Source of the DNA: CALMFQ01 sp964495595
GTDB lineage: Bacteria > Pseudomonadota > Gammaproteobacteria > Burkholderiales > SCOH01
DNA length: 27,366 nucleotides
Assembly (NCBI GenBank): GCA_964495595.1
Contig: CAZBWH010000041.1
Span: forward strand, 1 to 27,366
Direction of reading: 5' to 3'
The notes under the pieces are model-generated. The model saw only the letters and a program-made list of their open reading frames with translations. It ran no database searches and was not told the origin of the DNA. Made by a program: the position numbers and the translations under genes. Below are positions 20,357 to 27,366 of this stretch, in pieces (position 1 is the first letter of the stretch; each line of letters opens with the position of its first letter).

Positions 20357-22663
20357 TCAGAATAGCATGTCCTTGACTTCGTCCTGAACCTGTCCGGAAC
20401 CTTGCCCGCCCCCGTTATCAAGCTGCAGTTCTGGGTTGGTGCGGGTGTATTCTTGGTAGTAGAACTCGTTGACTGGCCCGAAACCATAGTCCGACTGTTG
20501 AACCACCACGCCTTCCGGGATACTGGCCGAGTGCTCCGGAATACCTCTGAGTGCTTTTGCCATGTAGCTGATCCAGATCGGGAGTGCTGCCTGTCCTCCT
20601 GTCTCTGCGCTACCCAGGGAGCGGGGTTGGTCATATCCCATCCAGGCGACGGCAACCACCTGGCGTTGAAAGCCGGCAAACCATGCGTCGTACTGGTCAT
20701 TGGTCGTGCCGGTTTTTCCGGCGAGGTCGCTGCGTCCCAGAGCGGCAGCCTTGGCCGCGGTGCCACGGCGTACCACGTCTCCCATGATCGATGTCATGAT
20801 GAACGCATTGCGCGGGTCGATCACCTGTTGCGCATTCTTGCCGATCACGTCCGGTTGCGTTCTGGCCAGAACCAGTCCCTTACCGTCTTCTATCCGGTCA
20901 ATAAAATACGGCGTAAGCCGGTAGCCTCCATTGGCAAACACGACATAGCCGCCGGCAATCTGCAGCGGCGTTACCGAGCCGGCCCCGAGGGCCATGGTCA
21001 GGTAGGGAGGATGATTTCTGGCGTCAAAGCCAAAGCGGGTGACGTACTCTTGTGCATACTGTGGCGTGATTGCCATCAGAAGCCGGATCGAAACCAGATT
21101 TTTCGATTTGGTCAGCGCATTGCGCATCGACATCATGCCGGAATAGCTGCCGTCGTAGTTCTTCGGGTCCCAGGACTGACCGCCAATCGTCGCCGGGTCG
21201 ATTGAAAGCGGTGCGTCGTTGATCATCGTCGATGGCGTAATGCCCCGTTCCAGGGCGGCAGAATAGATGAAGGGCTTAAAGCTGGACCCAGGCTGCCGCC
21301 AGGCTTGTGTCACATGATTGAAGCTATTGTGATTGAAGTCGAAACCGCCGATCAGTGACAGAATCTTGCCGCTGTCCGGATCCACAGAGACAAACGCAGC
21401 CTGCACGGCAGGAACCTGACTGATTTGCCATTCACTGGGGTTCACTTGCTGAACGCGGATAATGGCCCCCCGGCGAATGCGGTTTTGTGGATTGGTGCGC
21501 TCTCCAAGGCTGCGTGCAGCAAACCGCAAACCTCCACCTGAGATTTCTACCGTGTCGCCCCCCTTGATGTGGGCCAACACCTTACGGGCACTGGCTTGCA
21601 ATACCAGTGCCGGTCGCATGTCGCCAGCGTCACTGAACTTTTGCAATTCGTCTTCCAGCAAGTCATCAGTGACATCCGCCGGCAGATCGACAAAACCTTC
21701 CGGACCCCGGTAGCCATGTCGCCGGTCGTAGTCGGTCATGCCTTTGCGAACGGCGTCGTAGGCTGCATCCTGATGGCTGGAGAACAGAGTGGTAAATACA
21801 CGGAATCCCTGTGTGTACGCCTCTTCCTTGTGTTTGTCGTACATGTATTGCCGAACCATTTCCGCGACATACAGGGCTGAAGGGTTAAAGCCAATTTGCG
21901 ATCGCTGTACCTGTCCCGGCTGACTCATCGCTGAAGCGAGTTGCTGTTTGTCGATGAATCCAAGTTCGTGCATGCGCCGGAGTACATACTGCTGCCGCAG
22001 TGCTGCCCGCCGGGGATTGGCTACCGGATTGTATGAAGACGGCGCTTTGGGCAGGCCGGCCAGCATGGCCATTTCAGCGATCGAAAGCTTTTCCAGTGGC
22101 TTGCCGTAATAAACCTGTGCCGCCGTTGCAAATCCGTATGCGCGTTGACCGAGATATATCTGGTTGATGTACAGCTCAAGGATTTTGTCCTTGCGCAGAT
22201 TGTGCTCGATCTTGAAAGCCAGCAGTGCTTCGTGAAACTTGCGCGAGAACGTTCTTTCGTTGCTGAGGAAGAAGTTTTTTGCAACTTGTTGTGTGATTGT
22301 ACTTGCGCCCTGCTTCATCTGGTTCGATAACACATTGGATAGCGCTGCTCGCATGATGCCGATGTAGTCCACGCCACCATGCTGGTAAAACCGCTCGTCT
22401 TCGGCCGCAAGAATGGCCTGCTTCATTAGCTGCGGCACATTGTCGATTGGCACGAAAGCACGACGCTCCTCACCGAATTCGCCAATCTGTACACCATCGT
22501 GTGTAAAGACCCGTAGCGGGATCTTGGGCCGGTAGTCGGTAATGGTATCCAGAGAGGGTAGTCGTGGATACGTGACGATCACCATAACCAGCGCTGCGCC
22601 GGATAGCAGTATAAGTAGCCCCAGCAGGGCGGCGATGGGATAGAGGAGCCAGCGATTGTTCAT
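20357..22663 (-). CDS. mrcA: Class A penicillin-binding protein 1A (transglycosylase/transpeptidase)
   Basis: A 768-residue bifunctional peptidoglycan synthase (also called ponA). One N-terminal membrane helix (about 8-30) anchors it. The GT51 glycosyltransferase domain has EDERFYQHGGVD (catalytic Glu88) and QGASTITQQVAKN (118-130). The transpeptidase domain has SSFK (Ser460-Lys463), SKN (520-522) and KTG (650-652). An insertion of about 100 residues between the domains fits the OB-like domain of PBP1A. The tail is Gly/Gln-rich (DNGGGQGSGQVQ). It acts in the periplasm on lipid II. ponA divergent from pilM is a conserved arrangement in beta- and gammaproteobacteria. Confidence 0.97.
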   Translation of the reverse strand: MNNRWLLYPIAALLGLLILLSGAALVMVIVTYPRLPSLDTITDYRPKIPLRVFTHDGVQIGEFGEERRAFVPIDNVPQLMKQAILAAEDERFYQHGGVDYIGIMRAALSNVLSNQMKQGASTITQQVAKNFFLSNERTFSRKFHEALLAFKIEHNLRKDKILELYINQIYLGQRAYGFATAAQVYYGKPLEKLSIAEMAMLAGLPKAPSSYNPVANPRRAALRQQYVLRRMHELGFIDKQQLASAMSQPGQVQRSQIGFNPSALYVAEMVRQYMYDKHKEEAYTQGFRVFTTLFSSHQDAAYDAVRKGMTDYDRRHGYRGPEGFVDLPADVTDDLLEDELQKFSDAGDMRPALVLQASARKVLAHIKGGDTVEISGGGLRFAARSLGERTNPQNRIRRGAIIRVQQVNPSEWQISQVPAVQAAFVSVDPDSGKILSLIGGFDFNHNSFNHVTQAWRQPGSSFKPFIYSAALERGITPSTMINDAPLSIDPATIGGQSWDPKNYDGSYSGMMSMRNALTKSKNLVSIRLLMAITPQYAQEYVTRFGFDARNHPPYLTMALGAGSVTPLQIAGGYVVFANGGYRLTPYFIDRIEDGKGLVLARTQPDVIGKNAQQVIDPRNAFIMTSIMGDVVRRGTAAKAAALGRSDLAGKTGTTNDQYDAWFAGFQRQVVAVAWMGYDQPRSLGSAETGGQAALPIWISYMAKALRGIPEHSASIPEGVVVQQSDYGFGPVNEFYYQEYTRTNPELQLDNGGGQGSGQVQDEVKDMLF

Positions 22664-22717
22664 TTATTCAGACAGTTTTTGGGGTAAATTGAAGATGTCA
22701 TGGACAAGCGTCGGGAA

Positions 22718-22723
22718 ATTATA
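22718..22723 (-). promoter_or_regulatory. Perfect -10 box for ponA/mrcA
   Basis: TATAAT on the - strand at 22723-22718 predicts a start near 22711 and a leader of about 48 nt before mrcA. The -35 region is poor (nothing close to TTGACA at 16-18 nt), so the promoter may need an activator or be moderate. Confidence 0.45.
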
Positions 22724-22758
22724 GGGTTGAAAGTGTCGCAAGCGATACCGGCCTTTCC

Positions 22759-22787
22759 TTTACATGACATTTTGTTACTGCTAAATT
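22759..22787 (+). promoter_or_regulatory. Putative pilM operon promoter
   Basis: TTTACA (22759-22764) and TAAATT (22782-22787) spaced by 17 nt, with an extended -10 TG (TGCTAAATT). The predicted start is near 22794, about 50 nt before the pilM start codon. Confidence 0.5.
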
Positions 22788-22843
22788 TAACGAGGATTAG
22801 CATAAACTGATGCTAAAAACTTATTGTTAAAAGGAAAATTGGT

Positions 22844-23917
22844 TTGAAAATCCTGGATTTCCTTAAACCCAAAACGCCGCCCGTGCTGGGTGTAGACATC
22901 AGTTCCTCTGCCGTCAAGATGGTGGAGCTGAGCAGTACCGGCAAGGCATATTGCATTGAGCGTTACGTGATCGAGCCTCTGCCGAAAGATGCGGTGGTGG
23001 ATGGCAATATTGCCAACCTGGAGGCGGTGGGTGATGCTTTGAAGCGTGCCTGGCGTCTTATGGGAACCAGGGTGCGCAATGTGGCAATGGCTTTGCCCGC
23101 AGCTGCAGTCATCACCAAGAAAATCACCATAGCAGCCGGCCAGACCGAGAATGAAATGGAGACTCAGGTCGAGGCCGAGGCCAACCAGTACATTCCGTTC
23201 GCATTGGACGAGGTCAATCTCGACTTCCAGGTGATTGGCCCTTCGCCCGCTTCTCCGGATGAGGTCGAGGTGTTGGTGGCTGCGTCCCGAAAGGAAAAGG
23301 TTGAAGATCGTGTTGCCGCTGCCGAATCCGCCGGGTTGAAGGCGCTGGTAATGGATGTTGAGTCGTTTGCGACACTGACAGCCTTTGAGTTGATCCAGAA
23401 GCAATTGCCCGGCGAGGGGGCAAACCAGGTGGTGGCCGTGGTCGATATCGGTGCCACCATGATGCACATCAATGTCTTGCGCAATGGGCATCAGGTGTAT
23501 TTTCGGGAGCAGGCTTTTGGCGGAAATCAGCTCACACAGGATATCCAGCGCCGCTACAATCTCTCGTCCGAAGAGGCCGAGGCTGCCAAGCGCAGCGGGG
23601 GGCTTCCGGAAAACTACGAGGCTGAGGTGCTGCAGCCATTTATGGACGGTCTGGCACTGGAGGTCTCCCGTGCGCTGCAGTTTTTTTACACTTCAACCCA
23701 ATTCAATAAGGTGGATCACATTCTGCTGGCGGGTGGGTGTGGGGGTATCAACGGACTGGATGAGGTGGTGGCCAATCGTACCCAAGTCGGCACCATGATT
23801 GCGAACCCGTTTCTTAATATGACCCAGTCGAGCCGTATCAAGCCTCGACAGTTACTGGTGGATGCTCCATCGTTGCTGATCGCTTGTGGTTTGGCCATGC
23901 GGAGGTTTGACGAATGA
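22844..23917 (+). CDS. pilM: Type IV pilus assembly protein PilM (actin-like ATPase)
   Basis: A 357-residue cytoplasmic actin-like protein. Nucleotide-binding patterns are PVLGVDISSSAVKMVEL (about 13-29), VVDIGATMMHINVL (around 200) and LLAGGCGGINGLDE (near 300). PilM binds the N-terminal cytoplasmic tail of PilN and links the pilus alignment complex to the cytoplasm. The start is TTG at 22844, supported by AAGGA eight nt upstream and by the family N-terminus (KILDFLKPK); there is no in-frame ATG nearby upstream. The TGA overlaps the pilN ATG. Confidence 0.95.
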   Translation: MKILDFLKPKTPPVLGVDISSSAVKMVELSSTGKAYCIERYVIEPLPKDAVVDGNIANLEAVGDALKRAWRLMGTRVRNVAMALPAAAVITKKITIAAGQTENEMETQVEAEANQYIPFALDEVNLDFQVIGPSPASPDEVEVLVAASRKEKVEDRVAAAESAGLKALVMDVESFATLTAFELIQKQLPGEGANQVVAVVDIGATMMHINVLRNGHQVYFREQAFGGNQLTQDIQRRYNLSSEEAEAAKRSGGLPENYEAEVLQPFMDGLALEVSRALQFFYTSTQFNKVDHILLAGGCGGINGLDEVVANRTQVGTMIANPFLNMTQSSRIKPRQLLVDAPSLLIACGLAMRRFDE

Positions 23918-24543
23918 TTCGAATTAACCTGCTGCCCCATCGCGAGGAACGACGCAAGGCGCAACAGATCCGTTTTTATGTGGTAGCTGGCATTTCTGCT
24001 GCTGCGGCGCTGTTTGTTGTCGCGGTGGGATACAGCGTGCTCGAACAACGCATTGCCACCCAGGAAAGCCGCAACGCTTTTCTCAAAGCGGAAATCGATC
24101 AGCTTGACAAGCAGATCGCCGAGATTGAAGTGCTGCGTACCAAGCGTAAGGACTTGCTGGATCGCAAGCAGGTGGTTGAGAAACTGCAGGCAAATCGCGG
24201 TGAGATGGTGCGCATGCTCGATCAATTGACCCGGCAAACCCCTGAGGGTATCTATTTGATCAGCCTCAAGCACGGTGCCAATCTAAAGGATCAGAAGACG
24301 GGCAATCCCGAGACCACGGTGCGTTTGTTGGGAAGGTCGTTGTCCAACGCGCGGATTTCCACTTTTATGCGTAGCCTTAATGATTCTCCCGCGTTTGACA
24401 TGCCGGTGCTGGTAGAGATCAAGGCGGTCAAACAAGGGGATTTGCGATTAAGCGAATTCATTCTGGATGTGCCGCTGACTCGTGTAGTGGAAGAAGCGAC
24501 GGACAAGGCCGACAAGCCTGCCGCACCACCGGCCACAAAATAA
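23914..24543 (+). CDS. pilN: Type IV pilus assembly protein PilN
   Basis: A 209-residue inner-membrane protein. The N-terminus carries the conserved PilM-binding motif INLLPHREERR (residues 4-14), followed by one membrane helix (about 22-45), a coiled-coil (QESRNAFLKAEIDQLDKQIAEIEVLR) and a periplasmic ferredoxin-like domain. It dimerises with PilO and forms the alignment subcomplex between the inner membrane and the PilQ secretin. The ATG overlaps the pilM stop (ATGA). Confidence 0.95.
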   Translation: MIRINLLPHREERRKAQQIRFYVVAGISAAAALFVVAVGYSVLEQRIATQESRNAFLKAEIDQLDKQIAEIEVLRTKRKDLLDRKQVVEKLQANRGEMVRMLDQLTRQTPEGIYLISLKHGANLKDQKTGNPETTVRLLGRSLSNARISTFMRSLNDSPAFDMPVLVEIKAVKQGDLRLSEFILDVPLTRVVEEATDKADKPAAPPATK

Positions 24544-24555
24544 ACGGATGCAATC

Positions 24556-25197
24556 ATGGCTATGACTCTTGACGAAATGCGGCAGCTTGACCCGAAGCAG
24601 ATCGGTAGCTGGCCGCTGCCGGTACAGATTGGTGTGTTGCTGATTGTGATGGGCTTGTTGATCGGTTTGGGATATTTCCAGATATGGGCGCCACAGCTGG
24701 AACAGATTGATGCTGGTAAGGCCAAGGAAGAGGAGCTGAAGCAGGTCTATCTGGATAAAAAAGCCAGGGCGGTCAATCTGGATGCCTATAAGCAACAGTT
24801 GCTGGAGATTGAGCAGAGTTTCGGTGCCATGCTCAAGCAGTTGCCAAAAAAATCCGAGGTAGATGCACTGTTGACCGAGATCAATCAGGTGGGTTTGGGG
24901 CGTGGCCTTCATTTCCAGTTGTTCAAGCCCGGGCCGGAAGAGATGAAGACGGAGACTGCCGAGTTGCCGGTGTCGATCAAGATTGCAGGTTCATATCATG
25001 ACTTGGCTGCCTTCACCAGCGATGTGGCACAGTTGTCGAGGATTGTCACTCTTGGCGACATGAGCTTGGAGCCTGATAAAGAGTTCGGCATGTTGCTGGG
25101 CACTACTGCTCGGACGTACCGCTATCTGGATGCGGAAGAGGCGTTGGCAGTGAAAAAAGCCAATAAGGAAAAAGACAAGAAGGCGGGAGGCAAATGA
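24556..25197 (+). CDS. pilO: Type IV pilus assembly protein PilO
   Basis: A 213-residue inner-membrane protein with one membrane helix (about 23-42, PVQIGVLLIVMGLLIGLGYF), a periplasmic coiled-coil (about 48-90) and a ferredoxin-like domain (SYHDLAAFTSDVAQLSRIVTLGDM). It partners PilN. The C-terminus is Lys-rich (KKANKEKDKKAGGK). ATG 24556 and ATG 24562 are both possible; the site before them is weak. It lies 12 nt after pilN, and its stop overlaps the pilP start. Confidence 0.94.
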   Translation: MAMTLDEMRQLDPKQIGSWPLPVQIGVLLIVMGLLIGLGYFQIWAPQLEQIDAGKAKEEELKQVYLDKKARAVNLDAYKQQLLEIEQSFGAMLKQLPKKSEVDALLTEINQVGLGRGLHFQLFKPGPEEMKTETAELPVSIKIAGSYHDLAAFTSDVAQLSRIVTLGDMSLEPDKEFGMLLGTTARTYRYLDAEEALAVKKANKEKDKKAGGK

Positions 25198-25742
25198 TGC
25201 GCACGTTCAGGTTCGCAGCGCGGTTTGTCGGTATTGCCGGCTTGCCATTGGCCCTGATTGCCTGTGGTGGTGGCGAGCATGATGATCTCAAAGCGTGGAT
25301 GGATGAGAACGCCAGGGGATTGCATGGCAAGGTGGATCCGATGCCGCAGGTGAAGCCATATGTTCCCTATGTCTATGCCGCATTTGAATTGACCGAGCCC
25401 TTCAGTGAGCTGAAGCTCAAGGTCGAGCGGCCGGCAAACGGGGTGCTTGCCCCCAATGCGAACAGGCCCAAAGAGCCACTGGAAGCCTATGATCTGGAAA
25501 AACTGCAGATGGTGGGCACACTGGAGCGTGCGAAAGTGGTTTACGCTCTGATCAAGACACCTGAGAACAGCATGTATCGGGTCAAGGCGGGGAACTATAT
25601 CGGCCAGAATTTCGGGCTGATAACGGAAATCACGGAAACCGAGGTCAAATTGAAAGAAATTGTGGAAGACAGCAATGGTGACTGGGTGGAGAGGACGAGT
25701 GCTATTGTGCTCAATGAGCATCAACAGGAGCAGAAGAAATGA
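25194..25742 (+). CDS. pilP: Type IV pilus assembly lipoprotein PilP
   Basis: A 182-residue lipoprotein with signal peptide and lipobox (LALIAC, Cys at about 24). The disordered region after it (residues about 27-85, rich in Pro/Lys/Glu) binds PilN/PilO; the C-terminal beta-sandwich (LQMVGTLERAKVVYALIKTPENSMYRVKAGNYIGQNFGLI) binds the N0 domain of PilQ. MM at the start gives two possible ATGs (25194, 25197). The start overlaps pilO and the stop overlaps pilQ, both ATGA-like. Confidence 0.95.
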   Translation: MMRTFRFAARFVGIAGLPLALIACGGGEHDDLKAWMDENARGLHGKVDPMPQVKPYVPYVYAAFELTEPFSELKLKVERPANGVLAPNANRPKEPLEAYDLEKLQMVGTLERAKVVYALIKTPENSMYRVKAGNYIGQNFGLITEITETEVKLKEIVEDSNGDWVERTSAIVLNEHQQEQKK

Positions 25743-27366
25743 CCGCAACTAATTTTCGGCTGATTACGCTTGTATATCGTTGGTTGCTGTCGTTGGCAGT
25801 GCTGAGTCTGTCCATGGGGGCTGTCGCCGCTGATCAGGCGCTTGCGAATGCCATCAAGGCCATTGATGTTTCCGCACAGACGGGTGACAAAGTGCTGGTG
25901 AAGTTTTCACTGGCAGACAAGGCTCCGGTGCCGGCCAGCTTTACGGTCAATAACCCACCGAGAATCGCGCTGGATTTCCCCAATACGACCAATGGAACCG
26001 GAAAGACCAACTTCAATATCAGTGCCGGTGGTGCGCTGCGGAGTGTCAACGTGGTTGAAGTCTCTGGCCGTACCCGGGTGGTGCTCAACATGGAGCGTGC
26101 CGCAACCTATGAAACCAGGGTTGAGGGCAATGTGTTGATGCTCACCTTGGCGACAGCGGGCTCCGAAACGGCGGGCAGCAGTAATGTCACGACGCAATTT
26201 GCCGCCGCGCCAGCCGCTTCGAGTGGTGCGCCAGCCTCTGTAAAGGGCATTGACTTCCGCCGTGGCAAGAATGGAGAAGGCAAAATACTGGTTGATTTGC
26301 CGTCCAATGCCACCGGGATCGATATCCGCCAGCAGGGCCGGAATCTGGTTGTCGATTTTGCCCGGATTGGGTTGCCCAAGGAGCTGCAGAAACGCTTGGA
26401 CGTTTCCGATTTTGGGACTCCGGTACAGAAAGTTGATGCTTTTACCCAAGGTGGCAATGCCCGGATGGTGATTGAGCCAAAGGGAACGTGGGAATACTCT
26501 GCTTATCAGACAGATAGCCAGTTCGTGGTTGAAATCAAGCAGCTGGTTGAAGATCCGACCAAGCTGACCCAAGGCTCCAAGTTTGGTTATCGCGGCGATA
26601 AGCTGTCGCTGAATTTCCAGAATGTGGAAGTGCGCACCGTGCTGCAAGTGATTGCCGAATTTACCGGCATGAATATCATCACTAGCGACACTGTGTCCGG
26701 GAACCTTACACTGCGCCTGAAGGATGTGCCTTGGGATCAGGCCTTGGATATCATCCTGCAAGCCAAGGGACTGGATCAGCGCAAGAATGGCAACGTGGTC
26801 TGGATAGCTCCGCGTGACGAGCTGGCATTCAAGGAAAAGCAGGAACTGGAGGCGCGTCAGCAGGTTGCTGAACTGGAGCCGTTGCGTACCGAGGTGTTCC
26901 AGGTGCGTTACCATGACGCCACCAAGTTGCAGGTGCTGCTGTCTTCTGGTGCCGGCCCGGATCGCATGCTGTCGAAGCGGGGTAGTGCCGTCATCGATGC
27001 GCGTTCGAATATGCTGTTCATTCAGGATATTCCATCGAAGCTGGAAGAGATTCGTGCCATCCTGACCAAAATTGATGTGCCTACCCGCCAGGTATTGATT
27101 GAAGCCCGCATTGTGTCAGCTGGCGAGAACTTCTCTAAAGAACTGGGGGCCCGATTCGGGATTCAGGGGCAGAACATCAAGAATGGCACCAAGACCGCAT
27201 TTGCAGGTGATGTGGCAACGTCTGCATCACTGGCTGGCGGAGCTGCGGTCGGTGGGACTGGTGGGCTGAACTGGAGCTTCCCTAATACAGGCGGAAGTAC
27301 GGGTAATGGCATGTTCGGGGTCAGTGTCCTGAATCCTTCTCAGGGTGTCATGGTCAATCTGGAGCT
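25739..27366 (+). CDS. pilQ: Type IV pilus secretin PilQ (C-terminus outside window)
   Basis: An uninterrupted frame of 542 codons from ATG 25739 to the right edge, with no stop, so the gene continues beyond the window. It starts with a signal peptide (cleavage after AVAA near residue 32). Two AMIN domains that bind peptidoglycan follow (about 35-130 and 165-275). The STN/N0 domain is at about 290-365 (LSLNFQNVEVRTVLQVIAEFTGMNII), then N1 (about 380-455, EVFQVRYHDATKLQVLLSS) and the beginning of the secretin core (RQVLIEARIVSAGENFSKELGARFG). PilQ forms the outer-membrane gate for the pilus. The ATGA overlap with pilP indicates coupling. Confidence 0.95.
   Translation, partial: MTATNFRLITLVYRWLLSLAVLSLSMGAVAADQALANAIKAIDVSAQTGDKVLVKFSLADKAPVPASFTVNNPPRIALDFPNTTNGTGKTNFNISAGGALRSVNVVEVSGRTRVVLNMERAATYETRVEGNVLMLTLATAGSETAGSSNVTTQFAAAPAASSGAPASVKGIDFRRGKNGEGKILVDLPSNATGIDIRQQGRNLVVDFARIGLPKELQKRLDVSDFGTPVQKVDAFTQGGNARMVIEPKGTWEYSAYQTDSQFVVEIKQLVEDPTKLTQGSKFGYRGDKLSLNFQNVEVRTVLQVIAEFTGMNIITSDTVSGNLTLRLKDVPWDQALDIILQAKGLDQRKNGNVVWIAPRDELAFKEKQELEARQQVAELEPLRTEVFQVRYHDATKLQVLLSSGAGPDRMLSKRGSAVIDARSNMLFIQDIPSKLEEIRAILTKIDVPTRQVLIEARIVSAGENFSKELGARFGIQGQNIKNGTKTAFAGDVATSASLAGGAAVGGTGGLNWSFPNTGGSTGNGMFGVSVLNPSQGVMVNLE

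Noticed and set aside
20402..21205. 267-codon + strand open frame opposite mrcA
   Set aside because: Overlaps the essential transpeptidase domain on the other strand and shows no protein-like pattern.

Overview
The window is GC-rich, densely packed bacterial chromosome. The gene set (pilMNOPQ divergent from a class A penicillin-binding protein gene, lpxC and a dciA-like gene next to secA, metal-site-variant hemB, norEF) points to a betaproteobacterium. Neisseriales/Chromobacteriaceae is my best guess from gene content, not from any search. There is no rRNA, tRNA, CRISPR array, insertion sequence or phage gene that I can recognise. No gene-free gap exceeds about 275 bases.

Left arm (1-3916, + strand): a tightly overlapping operon enters from outside the window and continues as an MFS transporter, a DUF3833 lipoprotein, a short-chain dehydrogenase and an NTF2-like protein. 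It ends in a MerR-family regulator with a cobalamin-binding domain of the LitR/CarH photoreceptor type. The light-sensing assignment rests on a Wx9EH motif and an ExHxxG motif, both intact. The structural genes resemble the envelope/fatty-acid modules often placed under light or singlet-oxygen control.

Next block (4083-9440, - strand, convergent with litR): five close or overlapping genes. They are a Tat-type FAD lactone-oxidase lipoprotein, a Tat-type PLP alanine-racemase/D-threonine-aldolase-like protein, and three late cobalamin genes: a cobC-like phosphatase, cobQ (cobyric acid synthase) and cobS (cobalamin synthase). The B12-dependent light sensor thus lies tail-to-tail with B12 biosynthesis genes.

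Middle (9566-15031): lpxC, then norEF (nitric oxide reductase accessory membrane proteins), then convergent dciA-like (DUF721), then divergent secA with a good promoter and a structured leader. From 15079 to 17825 on the - strand are a serine hydrolase overlapping a hemolysin III/PAQR gene, and an RlmL-type RNA methyltransferase. hemB is divergent from the latter.

Right arm: ycgR (PilZ, c-di-GMP), a hypothetical with a degenerate nucleotidyltransferase-like motif, and mrcA/ponA run on the - strand. The type IV pilus assembly operon pilM-N-O-P-Q runs off the right edge on the + strand. Two opposed promoters are visible between ponA and pilM.

The most interesting items are the photoreceptor operon and its B12-gene neighbours, the paired Tat-exported PLP/FAD enzymes, the secA leader with a possible short upstream ORF, and the candidate FNR/NNR-like site before norEF.
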